From NCBI GenBank assembly GCA_030540715.1, contig JAUNVQ010000021.1, forward strand, positions 9,030 through 50,532: 41,503 nucleotides of DNA, read 5' to 3'. This document shows positions 1 to 8,903 of the stretch, piece by piece (positions within the stretch are counted from its first letter, which is position 1; the number at the start of each line of letters is the position of its first letter). This DNA is from Actinomycetaceae bacterium (GTDB lineage: Bacteria > Actinomycetota > Actinomycetes > Actinomycetales > Actinomycetaceae). The notes under the pieces were generated by a model. It worked only from the letters and a program-made list of their open reading frames with translations. It was not told where the DNA came from and made no database searches. The translations under genes and the position numbers were made by a program.

Positions 1-805
1 ACCTGATGGTGCCGCTGGTGATGGCCCAGGTGGTTTTGCTGCTGAACCAGACAGCCCAGGTGGTACAACCGGCATTGTTGATGCATTTGATGACATTTAT
101 ACCCAAGTAGACGAAGGGAGTATTTACCAGCTTGTGCCCAGTGCAAAAGAAGAAGCAACCATGGCGGCACCTATAGAAGAAAAGAAACGGCAACAGCGAA
201 CGGCAATTCGTGACTTTGACCTGATGAACTATTATGCACCAGGTATTGTTCATCATCCACACGGGGTTGGTGAATGCGTTGAATACGTCGAGGGACAAAA
301 GATAACTGGACATTCCGGTAAGACGAAAGTGATGGTGAAACAGCCTATCCCCAGTGATGATGATCCCTGTTGGATTAGGCTGCATAACGGGGTAGGGCAG
401 TATCAATTCATGCACGATTTTCCCGATGGAAATGATGAATGTGCACCAAAGGACTCTGCAACACTGTACGAGGATTCCATTATTTACGGCGACTTTGATG
501 GTGACGGCTACGAAGATGCGGCAGGTCTTATCCAAGAACAGGGCTGCTTTGATGGAGGGCCTTTGGCATCAATCTGGATTTATAATCCCGACGATCCGCA
601 GCATCCTGACTTTTTCTATCAACCAAGTGGTTCCTGGCCAACACTTGAAAGATTGACGATAGAAGGTAGTGATGTGGTGGGGCACAGCCCTGAAGGCTGT
701 ATTTATTTCATTATCACGGTTACGCGTGAAGACGGTGAGTTAAAGGTGATAAGCAATGATGATCCCAACTTTGAAGAGTGTTTAGGAGTCCCAACAAGCC
801 GTTAG
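1..805 (+). CDS. Protein with DxDGDG calcium-loop motif, 5' end outside window
   Basis: The reading frame is open from the first complete codon at base 2 to the TAG at 803-805, so the start lies upstream; the GTG at 134 is in frame but has no need to be the start. The visible part begins with a Gly/Pro/Ala/Asp-rich stretch (low-complexity linker), then a charged segment, then a globular region with several cysteines. YGDFDGDGYEDAAGLI (bases about 484-531) fits the DxDGDGxxD calcium loop of FG-GAP/VCBS-like or EF-hand-like surface proteins, and suggests an extracytoplasmic domain. A decayed relative lies directly downstream (about 953-1758), and that copy has a membrane-spanning stretch ahead of the same domain; by analogy this protein is probably membrane-anchored with the domain outside. 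The function is unknown to me; only the calcium loop is recognisable. Confidence 0.75.
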   Translation, partial: PDGAAGDGPGGFAAEPDSPGGTTGIVDAFDDIYTQVDEGSIYQLVPSAKEEATMAAPIEEKKRQQRTAIRDFDLMNYYAPGIVHHPHGVGECVEYVEGQKITGHSGKTKVMVKQPIPSDDDPCWIRLHNGVGQYQFMHDFPDGNDECAPKDSATLYEDSIIYGDFDGDGYEDAAGLIQEQGCFDGGPLASIWIYNPDDPQHPDFFYQPSGSWPTLERLTIEGSDVVGHSPEGCIYFIITVTREDGELKVISNDDPNFEECLGVPTSR

Positions 806-952
806 CGTTATGAGTGATGATGAAGACAAGGAACTGAGGATCTGTAGTCTTTAGACTTTGGAAGATGTAGAAAGACTAACCTGTTTCAAGACTGTGCCAA
901 ATTTTATGGTGAGTGGACCCCAAGGAAGTGAGGTAGTTAGTCTGGCAACAAC

Positions 953-1758
953 CAGTGCGAAGCGAGAAAAGAAAGTGGGAGAGGGGGCTATGAAACCACA
1001 AGAAGTATTATTGTTATTATCTTTCAGCTCACAACACTGGTTGTATGAGGGGTGAGTATTGCTGTTATGGGGCTATTTGTCTGGTTTGTGGAGCTTTGGT
1101 CAAGAGCCCCTTTTCATCAGTGCAGTGGAAAGTAATGTCTTTCAAACGTTGAAAGACTTGTCGAAGCAAAAGCGAGCACAATCAAAAAAGACAAAAATAG
1201 ATAGACAGGGTATGCGTTCCTTTGATTGAGATAATAGTTATCAATCGATTCGTGTTGCAGACGAAAACTGTGATCATGTCGTATCGGGTATGATACAGAT
1301 GCCCTTGGAAGAAACTGAGTACTGGTTTTTCAATGATGAAGATGGTATTGGGGCCTACGAAACGCCGTAGGAAGAGGGCGGCCAGGAGTGTTTTCTGGAA
1401 GATTTGTTGGAGATCGGCATCGGGGTTGCTACGAGTTGGTGATCTTCATGGTGATGGCTATGACGTTGTGTGGGGAATAGTTCCTTATTACTTTGAATGC
1501 ATTATGTTGCATGGACTGCAACGTGTGTGGATTGATGATGTAGATAATCCTAGCCAATCATGTATAGCAGATGTTGAACTGTCGGGTTACCCGCCCCAAG
1601 AGACCCACTACCAATTCATAGGGGAATATCTGGTAGTAATGACCGGAAAAAATACTTAATGCAAAACAATATCATTCATATATGAAGGTAAAGGTGCTGT
1701 ATTGGTGAAGAACCCTGCCCCAGATGACGGCAACTGCCATGAATGTGTCGAGTTTTAA
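953..1758 (+). pseudogene. Decayed paralogue of the upstream DxDGDG protein gene
   Basis: Joined across frames, this stretch rebuilds the plan of the gene at 1-805. In one frame (953-1103) a basic segment is followed by a hydrophobic stretch (SIIVIIFQLTTLVV, stop, GVSIAVMGLFVWFVELW), which reads as a transmembrane helix interrupted by TGA at 1046. In a second frame (1137-1443) segments such as DDxxYWFFNDEDGIGAYE align with the upstream PCWIRLHNGVGQYQ, with in-frame stops after RSFD, after AYETP and at the end. In a third frame (1442-1659) GDLHGDGYDVVWG matches GDFDGDGYEDAAG and RVWIDDVDNP matches SIWIYNPDDP. After a TAA at 1657 the same frame continues with a C-terminal match (GKGAVLVKNPAPDDGNCHEC versus DGELKVISNDDPNFEEC) up to TAA at 1756. 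At least two frame changes and four or five stops make this a clear pseudogene. The upstream limit is uncertain. Confidence 0.75.
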
Positions 1759-2024
1759 AGGTAATCAAAACACTTGGGTGGAAACAGCGACAATTATCCA
1801 GCCGATAATCTTCTTATCAATTGAGCATGCTGACATCAAGTGTTTGGTGAAGTCAAGGCCAGTCACTTTGTGATGCAACTAGTATCCGTCATGATGAAGT
1901 GAGTAGAATGTGGTGGAAAGATAATCAAGGACACCTCTTCATAACGATACTGATAATATCAATATGTCCGATATGTGGATTGTTTTCGTTTACTAGGCGG
2001 TTTTGTCATAGTCTTCATATGAAG

Positions 2025-2113
2025 CCATCACGAGCGATTGAGAGACCTGGCTCGACGATTTCGCAGCAACCACCCGCGCGTGGGAAGGTGCTAATGCCAG
2101 GAACGATGGGGAG
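2025..2113 (+). promoter_or_regulatory. SAM-clan (SAM-I/SAM-IV-like) riboswitch lacking P4
   Basis: The S-box core can be laid out by eye. P1 is CCATC (2025-2029) with GATGG (2105-2109). P2 outer pairs are GCGA (2034-2037) with TCGC (2061-2064), enclosing GAGAGACCTGGCTCGACGA, which corresponds to the GAGGGACTGGCCCGATGA part of classical SAM-I elements. P3 is AGCAACC (2065-2071) with GGTGCT (2087-2092), the counterpart of GGCAACC/GGTGCC. The P2-loop CCTGGC (2046-2051) is exactly complementary to GCCAGG (2096-2101), the expected loop-to-J3/4 pseudoknot. The sequence passes straight from the pseudoknot to P1, so no P4 hairpin exists, as in SAM-IV-type variants. The Shine-Dalgarno GGGGAG (2108-2113) overlaps the 3' strand of P1, which suggests translational control of metF, and through it metE: SAM bound, P1 formed, initiation reduced. 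Confidence 0.8.
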
Positions 2114-2118
2114 ATATT

Positions 2119-3249
2119 ATGACGATTGCAGGCTACTATACGACGCAACAAAACCGTTCACGTACGGTGAGTGGCTTTCCCGAAGTAGCGGATGCAGGAG
2201 CCGTGGCAGCAGTAGTGTCGAAAACACGTAAATCATTACCTACTGTCAGCTTTGAGCTCTATCCTCCACGAACAACCAATCCGCAAAGCTCCGTGTGGGA
2301 GCGTCTTGATCGTCTGATCAAAGCAGCGCCTGACTGGGTGTCAGTTACCTACGGAGCTTCAGGTAGCACAACCGGTAACTCTCAGCTTGTTCTTGACCGC
2401 GTAGCAAAGCTAGGGACAGTGCCCGCAGTTGCGCATCTGACGTGCATTGGTGCAACTGAAGAACAGCTTGACTGTCAAATTACTTCCATGCTCAATTCTG
2501 GTGTGCGAAATTTCCTGGCGCTGCGCGGAGATATTCCAGGTGGGCAAGTTGATTGGAGGCCAGGCCCTGGTGAATATATCCGTGCGGTTCAACTTGTTGA
2601 ACTTATTCGTAAAGTTGCTGCTCGTGAACTGCCAGACGGGGTTGGACATCACAGGAATGGCACGGGAATTGATACAGCAAAAAATCCTGCAGATTATGTG
2701 TCAATCTCGGTAGCATGTTACCCAGCAGCGAAAGGCCAGGGACGCAGAAACGATATAGCAGCGCTGATTGAAAAACAAACGGCTGGTGCAGATTATGCAA
2801 TAACACAGGTTTTTTATGATGTTGATGACTATGCGTCATTGCATCGTCAAGCCCAAGTTGCTGGAGTATCAATGCCGATTATTGCAGGTATTATTCCACT
2901 GACTGATTTGAAGCGTCTTCACCGATTGGAAAGTTTGACAGGCGTACAAGTCCCCCAGTGGCTAGAGAGTATTTTTGATGAACCAGACGCCCGTATTCGC
3001 GTTCATCGTCTGCTTAAAGCTACATTTGACCTATGTCAAAAGACGGTAGCTAGTGGAGCACCAGGCCTGCATGTATATACGTTTAATCGTCCTCGACCAA
3101 CACTTGACGTACTGCAGTATATTCGTGCTGGCGGATTCCCCGATATTCCCGCAGATTCACGAATGCCCGTACAGGGCAGAAGAAATGATCGACAGATCGA
3201 TATGGAACTTATCGACGAAGCATTGAATCGAATAACCCCTGGCGGCTAA
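2119..3249 (+). CDS. metF: 5,10-methylenetetrahydrofolate reductase
   Basis: MetF reduces 5,10-methylene-THF to 5-methyl-THF with an FAD cofactor, providing the methyl group for methionine synthesis in the cytoplasm. The 376-residue product carries the family start of the TIM barrel, VSFELYPPRT, with E46 in the position of the catalytic Glu of SFEFFPP, followed by VSVTYGASGS, HLTCIGAT, FLALRGDIPGG and the late ITQVFYDVDDY and PIIAGIIPLTDLK segments. About 35 residues precede the barrel, a longer N-terminus than in E. coli. The ATG at 2119 is 5 nt after GGGGAG, and a SAM-clan riboswitch ends at this ribosome site. metE follows after 44 bp, so the two are probably co-transcribed and supply and use 5-methyl-THF in successive steps. 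Confidence 0.95.
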   Translation: MTIAGYYTTQQNRSRTVSGFPEVADAGAVAAVVSKTRKSLPTVSFELYPPRTTNPQSSVWERLDRLIKAAPDWVSVTYGASGSTTGNSQLVLDRVAKLGTVPAVAHLTCIGATEEQLDCQITSMLNSGVRNFLALRGDIPGGQVDWRPGPGEYIRAVQLVELIRKVAARELPDGVGHHRNGTGIDTAKNPADYVSISVACYPAAKGQGRRNDIAALIEKQTAGADYAITQVFYDVDDYASLHRQAQVAGVSMPIIAGIIPLTDLKRLHRLESLTGVQVPQWLESIFDEPDARIRVHRLLKATFDLCQKTVASGAPGLHVYTFNRPRPTLDVLQYIRAGGFPDIPADSRMPVQGRRNDRQIDMELIDEALNRITPGG

Positions 3250-3293
3250 AACACATACCGCCCCTTGTTTACCGAATTGACTATAGGAGAATC

Positions 3294-5654
3294 ATGTCTA
3301 CTTACCCTTCTGCCACTATTACCGGCTATCCACGCATAGGCCGCAACCGTGAACTCAAACGCGCCCTTGAAGATGTGTGGGCTGGACGTATCAACGAACT
3401 CGAATTGATCGAGCGAGCACGCGCATTGCGCTCCACATTTCGTAAGCGTTTGAGTGAACTTGGTCTTGACGCTCGCTCTAGTGCCATTCCCGCTGACTTT
3501 TCCTACTATGACCAGGTGTTATCTGCAATGGCAACCTTTGGTGCACTGCCTAAACGTTTTGCTGAACCGCTGGGTGATGCGCCACTTGACCTCACAACCA
3601 TTTTTACAGTTGCACGCGGTGAAGGGGAACGCCCAGCATTGGAAATGACGAAATGGTTTGACTCTAACTATCACTATTTGGTGCCCGAGATTAGCCCGAG
3701 CACACGACTTGCCTACACGTCGCGACACGTTGCCGGCTACGTCAAAGAATCAATCGATGAGGGCATTGCCGCGCGCCCTGTAGTGGTTGGACCGGTAACA
3801 TTCTTGCTGCTCTCTAAGGTAGATACCGATGCCGATGTGCCTGAAGGCTTTAGACCAATCGATCGAATTGACGAGCTGACGCAAGCGTATTGTGACCTCC
3901 TTGGCGACCTGGCAAAAGCGGGTGCACAGTGGGTACAAATTGATGAGCCTGCCCTTGTGGCTGACACCTGGGATATTGAACGCGATGCACTGATAGAAAT
4001 CGTTCAACGAACCTATGCCACCCTGGTTAAGGTCGCATCACGGCCATCGATTTCTGTGGCGCTTACCTATGGTGAGGCCCACGACTGCGCGGCAGCTTTA
4101 GCAAAAACTGGGGTAGAGGGCATTGTTCTTGACCTTGTGCGCGGAAGTATTCCCAACCCAGAGACATTGAAACTTTTCGGTGACTGCGGAACTGCGGTGG
4201 CAGCAGGTGTGGTGTCTGGCCGCAATGTGTGGCGTACAGATTTGCAGGGTGCACTTGCTACGCTTCAGCAGGTTAATAAGGGTATTCAAGAGGGCGCCCA
4301 CGCGGTTCCTATTAGTGTGACTACCTCAACGTCACTGCAGCATGTTCCCTATGATGTGGAACGAGAAGAAGCCCTTGATCCGCAGATTAAATCATGGCTG
4401 GCCTTTGCCGACCAAAAAGTTACGGAATGTGTTGTTCTGGCGCAAGCACTAGCTGCGGGTGGCGTGGAATCGTCCTCTGATATTGTGAAACAAGCCTTCG
4501 CAGCAGATGAACAATCGCGTAAAGCCCGTGCAGCACATCCGGGAGTGAAGGTTGATGCTGTTCGTCAGGCGATTAATGCAATTACTGACGAGGACCGTCA
4601 ACGCATACCGTACGCGCAGCGTCGAAAAGCACAGCTTGAAGCCTTGAGCCTGCCACTACTACCGACAACGACAATCGGTTCGTTCCCACAAACTGCCGAG
4701 ATTCGTAAGGCCCGTGCAGCTCATCGCGCAGGAAAACTAGATGATGCAGGCTACAAGCAGGCAATGAAAGACGAGATTAAATCCGTTGTTGAGCTGCAAG
4801 AAAAACTTGATCTGGACGTGCTGGTTCACGGTGAAGCAGAACGTAATGACATGGTTCAATACTTTGCTGAAAACCTTGATGGCTTTGTGACAACAACCCA
4901 CGGGTGGGTGCAGTCCTATGGATCGCGTTGTACACGGCCATCGATTCTATGGGGAGATGTTTCACGTCCAGCACCCATCACCGTTGAATGGTCAACCTAT
5001 GCACAATCATTAACGAAACGGCCAATGAAAGGTATGCTGACCGGCCCCGTCACTATTTTGGCATGGTCATTTGTGCGCGATGATATTGCGTGGGGGCAGG
5101 TAGCGGATCAAGTTGGCTTAGCGTTGCGTGAAGAAGTAATTGACTTAGCTGACAACGGGATTGGCATCATTCAAGTTGATGAACCAGCGCTTCGTGAACT
5201 ACTGCCATTACGGCGTGCACAGCGTGATGCATATTTGAAAGAATCGGTGGGAGCATTCCTGTTGGCAACTTCTGGAGCTGATGATGCCACGCAGATTCAT
5301 ACACACCTGTGCTATTCAGACTTCAATATTGTTATTGACGCAATTGACCATTTGGATGCCGATGTCACACTGATTGAAGCATCACGTTCCAAGATGGAGA
5401 TCTTGCCAGCAGTGGGTCGCCACGGCTTCGAACGCCAGATTGGGCCAGGTGTATGGGATATTCATTCACCGCGTGTGCCATCTGTTCAAGAGTGTCGTGA
5501 ACTACTAGAAGCCGCAGTCGCGGGTGTGGGAGCCGATAAAGTGTGGGCAAACCCGGATTGCGGTTTGAAAACACGTGCCTATCAAGAAACGGTGGCATCA
5601 CTGAAAAACCTGGTAGAAGCCGCTCACCAGGTACGAGACTCTGTGGATAAGTAG
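3294..5654 (+). CDS. metE: Cobalamin-independent methionine synthase
   Basis: MetE transfers the methyl group of 5-methyl-THF-polyglutamate to homocysteine without B12. The 786-residue product has the two-barrel layout: an N-terminal barrel (GYPRIGRNRELKRALE near residue 12) and a C-terminal catalytic barrel beginning at LPTTTIGSFPQTAEIRKAR. The zinc ligands are visible: H671 and C673 in HTHLCYSDFN, a Glu at about 695 in LIEASRSK, and C756 in NPDCGLKTR. The spacing of 2, 24 and 85 residues equals that of H641, C643, E665 and C726 in E. coli MetE. AGGAG sits shortly before the ATG. It follows metF by 44 bp and ends in a strong terminator, so it is the last gene of a SAM-regulated methyl-transfer operon. 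Confidence 0.97.
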   Translation: MSTYPSATITGYPRIGRNRELKRALEDVWAGRINELELIERARALRSTFRKRLSELGLDARSSAIPADFSYYDQVLSAMATFGALPKRFAEPLGDAPLDLTTIFTVARGEGERPALEMTKWFDSNYHYLVPEISPSTRLAYTSRHVAGYVKESIDEGIAARPVVVGPVTFLLLSKVDTDADVPEGFRPIDRIDELTQAYCDLLGDLAKAGAQWVQIDEPALVADTWDIERDALIEIVQRTYATLVKVASRPSISVALTYGEAHDCAAALAKTGVEGIVLDLVRGSIPNPETLKLFGDCGTAVAAGVVSGRNVWRTDLQGALATLQQVNKGIQEGAHAVPISVTTSTSLQHVPYDVEREEALDPQIKSWLAFADQKVTECVVLAQALAAGGVESSSDIVKQAFAADEQSRKARAAHPGVKVDAVRQAINAITDEDRQRIPYAQRRKAQLEALSLPLLPTTTIGSFPQTAEIRKARAAHRAGKLDDAGYKQAMKDEIKSVVELQEKLDLDVLVHGEAERNDMVQYFAENLDGFVTTTHGWVQSYGSRCTRPSILWGDVSRPAPITVEWSTYAQSLTKRPMKGMLTGPVTILAWSFVRDDIAWGQVADQVGLALREEVIDLADNGIGIIQVDEPALRELLPLRRAQRDAYLKESVGAFLLATSGADDATQIHTHLCYSDFNIVIDAIDHLDADVTLIEASRSKMEILPAVGRHGFERQIGPGVWDIHSPRVPSVQECRELLEAAVAGVGADKVWANPDCGLKTRAYQETVASLKNLVEAAHQVRDSVDK

Positions 5655-5710
5655 AGATGGAGTTTCATCGAAAGATAGCTACCAAAGGTGCAATCCAACG
5701 GTGAAACGCA

Positions 5711-5770
5711 AAAGAATGGCCGAGTGATTGGTTGTGCAAGCTGACATAACCACGCTCGGTCATTCTTTTT
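5711..5770 (+). terminator. Long bidirectional terminator between metE and the tetR pseudogene
   Basis: AGAATGGCCGAG pairs with CTCGGTCATTCT (one G-U pair), and an inner TGGTTGTG pairs with CATAACCA. The stem is followed by TTTTT on the plus strand and preceded by AAAA, so it can work both ways. It overlaps the last codons of the convergent tetR remnant. Confidence 0.85.
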
Positions 5771-6346
5771 GGGCAAGTTCCAACAACGCCGTGCGCGCAC
5801 CCTTGCGAATAATATCGGCGGCAAGTCCAATAAGCTGTTCGTATTGAAAACTGCGTTCGGTGTGCATCCAATGACTGACGAGCCCCATCTATGCACCAAT
5901 AAGGGCACTCACAACGATCTCGGATTCGGGTAAGTTAGCCTTATTAACCGTCAGATCATTAATGATGCGCCTGCCAAAACGCTGCATTTTGAACTGGCAG
6001 AGAGGGGTTGCTCCCAGAAATATTACCTGAATACGATCAAAATATGGGGCCAGTTTCCTTTCGGCATCAGGGGTATCGGTTGTCAAACCTGAATAAAAAT
6101 CGGTTCCAAGGCATTAACCATAATGTCAAAAATCTTATCTTCGCATCGGTCACGCACATCATAGAGTTCGCGAAAATACGCGTAGAAAGTTGAGCGATGA
6201 ACCTTCGCCTTGGTACACAGTTGACTCACTGTAAGATTTTCGATGGGTATATCTTGAGCTAACTCCAAGAATGAGTCAATGATTTTCCACTGTGTCTTAA
6301 CTGACCTGTTTGATGCAGGGGTGACATCAGATTTCTTTATTGCCAT
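5760..6346 (-). pseudogene. TetR-family regulator, broken by one frameshift and one stop
   Basis: The first 87 codons encode a TetR-type helix-turn-helix domain, including LTVSQLCTKAKVHRSTFYAYFREL, and run into TGA at 6083. The sense continues immediately in another frame with TTDTPDAERKLAPYFDRI and goes on to VVSALIGA, where a TAG at 5889-5891 interrupts it; the same frame then resumes with MGLVSHWMHTERSFQYEQLI and closes at 5760. The C-terminal part is a typical TetR ligand-binding end (ALxGA..GLVxxWM). The repaired product would be about 195 residues, the normal family length. It sits 15 bp after the permease remnant, at the end of an ABC-transporter operon that it presumably once controlled. 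Two independent lesions argue for true decay rather than a read error. Confidence 0.85.
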
Positions 6347-6361
6347 ATTTCCAGCATGCCC

Positions 6362-7547
6362 CTAGAGGCCAATTTTAGCGCGAGCTTTACGGAAGTTAAG
6401 TGAAGCAAGGAAGAAAAAGACGACAATAAGCACCCATAAAACCGTCATATCCAAAGTAATACCTGACAGGGATGCACCGCGCAACATCACATCGCCTAAG
6501 GCATCGGCGCCGTAGTTCAGTGGCATCAGCTTTCCCAAAAACGGCATCCAGTGTGGTGTTTGAGACAGATCAAAATACCTGACAATAGAATCTGAGGAGT
6601 GACAAACAACAGCATCAGCTAGATGATCTGAAAGGGTATTTTAGCCAGTCCAGAAACGAAAAGTCTCAGAGTTAAAGAGACGATAGTCAATGATATTGTA
6701 ATGACAATTACCAGCCAAATATCGCCCTCGTTTGGAAAACCGATCAGTGAAATAGAGGCCCATGGGACAATCGTGGACTGCACCAAAGCGACGAGTCCAA
6801 AGCCACCCACGTAACCACCGACGATCTGCCAGCTTTTCACCGGCGTGACCAGCAAGCGATGAACCGTTCCGCCGGAGCGCTCAATGAGCAATGACATCGA
6901 GCCGGTAAAGAACACAAAGACGAAAATGAAGATGCCAATAAAGACCGGACCGAAAAAGTCGAAACTTGTCCATACTTAACTGCCGTACAGGTAGGAAACA
7001 TCAACCTCGGTTACGGGCATTATTTCATCAAGTTGAGGGAGGGAATCACGGGTTTCGTCAATTTTTCTTCCAGGGACTTCTTCAACTGTTCACGGATAGG
7101 TGGAGGAAGTTGATCGAAGGTATCGTTGGGAATATCCAGCGAGAAAGCACCGATCAGGCGCTCTGCCTCCCGCTTCCCATCGCGTTGAATAGTGACGATC
7201 GCGGCACTCGTTTCTTTAATTGTTGCGCCGGTTCGAGCAGTATCTGCGCCCTTGACCTTAATATTCAAAACCGTACCATCCAGTGATAAGACCGTATCAA
7301 CGGTATTGTGCCGAAGTAGTTCAGCAGCTTGTTCGGTCGATGTTTCCCGAAGGGGCGTGTTCAGTGCCTGCACCGCATCTTTTGGAAGATCCACGGCAGC
7401 AATGCTTGGCTGGTAAACGCCCGCACCCAGAAGAAGCGATAAAATCTACAAAATAACGCACGGTGCCAAAAACAGTACCATGATGGTACGCGGATCATGC
7501 TTAAACTGCATAAGGATACGTGTGGCAACAGCAAAAATGTTACGCAT
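6362..7547 (-). pseudogene. ABC-2-type transporter permease, multiply disrupted
   Basis: The start ATG at 7547 overlaps the end of the ATPase remnant (shared ATGCGTAA). The sense begins MRNIFAVATRILMQFKHDPR, a usual ABC-2 permease start. It is then interrupted by TAG at 7446-7448, a frame change near 7020 (after SLNLMK), TAA at 6976-6978, TAG at 6619-6621 and a lost T in the run at 6572-6575. The rest reads as a large extracytoplasmic loop (about 7020-7440) and several hydrophobic segments (VFIGIFIFVFVFFTGSMSLL, WLVIVITISLTIVSL, LMLLFVTPQILLSG, LDMTVLWVLIVVFFFLASLN). The internal RSGGTVHRLLVTPVK is the typical 'ERxxGTleRLlvtPv' signature of YhhJ/DrrB-like drug-export permeases. Five lesions leave no functional product. 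Confidence 0.87.
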
Positions 7548-8319
7548 GAGTGATGTCCTTCCCCTGTGCATGGCCGGTGTTGGTCGCTTCGAGTTCACTG
7601 GTGGATGTATCTTTGGAAAGCTCAACGAATGCGGCTTCCAGATTGGGGCCCTCGTTTACGCAACGATCGCCCGGGGTGTATCAAACGCAATCAGGTACCC
7701 ATCGCGAACCATCGCAACGCGGTGACAGCGCTCGGCCTCAGACATCGAATGCGTTGTAATCAAAAGAGCGGACCGGGCATCGGCAAGTTCATGAAAGTGC
7801 TGCCACAGCGCAAAACGGCTCAGCGGAGCCAGACCGACTGTTGGCTCATCAAGAGTGAGCACGCGTGGGTGATTAAGCAAAGCGACTGCCAGGGAAAACC
7901 GGCGTTTCATGCCACCAGAATAGTTACTGACGAGCTTCTTTGTATCGCGACTAAGGGTGACAACATCAAGGATGTTGTCAGTGTGCTGTTCAATTTCATC
8001 GCGCTTTAATCCATAAATTTCACCAAAAACGCGAAGGTTTTCAGGGCCTGTAATGTCTTCGTACAGGCCGGTATCTTGGGGGTATAAATCCCATGACTTG
8101 ACATGCACGAGGGTGGGGAGCTGCTTTGTCGAGCAGGCGGATAGAACCGGCAGTCGGTACTGTAAGGCCAATAATCATATCGACAATCGTCGTTTTTCCC
8201 CCACCGGAAGGGCCAACAAGCCCGACGATTTCACCAGGATCAACAGCGCAACTGACTCCATGAATAATCTTGGTCTTTCCACATGATTTATAAACGGTAT
8301 GTAAAGAAATAGCTGACAT
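7540..8319 (-). pseudogene. ABC transporter ATPase (DrrA-like), two frameshifts
   Basis: From the ATG at 8319, preceded by GAGGAAG, the sense starts MSAISLHTVYKSCGKTKIIHG and carries the Walker A GPSGGGKTT. At 8078-8082 a run of five C (coding strand) replaces the four needed for the Q-loop (GFIPQDTGLYEDIT), throwing the frame off. The second frame continues with the signature NYSGGMKRRFSLA, Walker B VLTLDEPTVGL and the H-loop LITTHSMSEAE. Near 7672 another shift follows DTPRAIVA, and the C-terminus (NEGPNLEAAFVELS) is found in the next frame, ending TAA at 7540. The order ATPase, permease, TetR on one strand fits an export system with its own regulator. The C-run change alone could be a read error, but the other eight lesions in the operon could not all be. 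Confidence 0.87.
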
Positions 8320-8903
8320 ATCATCGCTTCCTCGTGTGCCCACCCGGTTGCTTTCCCGTGTTGTAGAGCGAAATAGCGCGTGAAGTTCCCTTGCTATTGA
8401 CTGCGCCAGGCTTTTTTATGAGTGGGTGGGCGGTAAGTCTGGCGGTATCTGCAAAGATGCCGCTTTTGTCTAGTGACCTTAGTTTATGAGAGTGGGATGG
8501 TTAACAGTATAAAAACCGACAGATCGCATCAAAGTGTCAGATGGGGGGCAGATCGGGGGTGGCTGGGAGTGGGGGTTGAAGTGGAGTAGAGGAGTTATTG
8601 GGGTGGTTTTTTGCATGATTTGCTGTGTGAGTAGGCTTCAGGCCCCGTGTGTGTAGCAGAGTTTTGTGGAAGTCGTGGGTTCTTGTGAGTGAGGCTCTGG
8701 CCCGGTGTGCGTGCACTGAAATTCTGTAGTTTTCTGCGAAAAAAGATCGCTTTATTTTTCTGCAAGATGAAACGTGATGTACCTCAACGCCATAAGAAGA
8801 GTCATGTTGGACACATGCTCCGCTAAATAGGACCCCTACCCCAGAGTTTTACTAAAGCCCATGACATAATATCCATGAAAACCAACGTTAGAAGGGAAAC
8901 GCG
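8320..8903. other. Intergenic region between the decayed ABC operon and the transporter gene
   Basis: No convincing gene is seen in these 584 bases. They must hold the former promoter of the minus-strand ABC operon and that of the plus-strand transporter; CATAAT at 8865-8870 in TGACATAAT is a possible -10 for the latter. The stretch 8500-8740 is rich in G and T on the plus strand and includes an imperfect direct repeat (8627-8670 and 8695-8735). Confidence 0.5.

Noticed and set aside
8078-8082. Five-base homopolymer run in the ATPase as a read error only
   Set aside because: This one lesion could be an error, but the same operon has eight others, including in-frame stops that errors of this kind would not produce.
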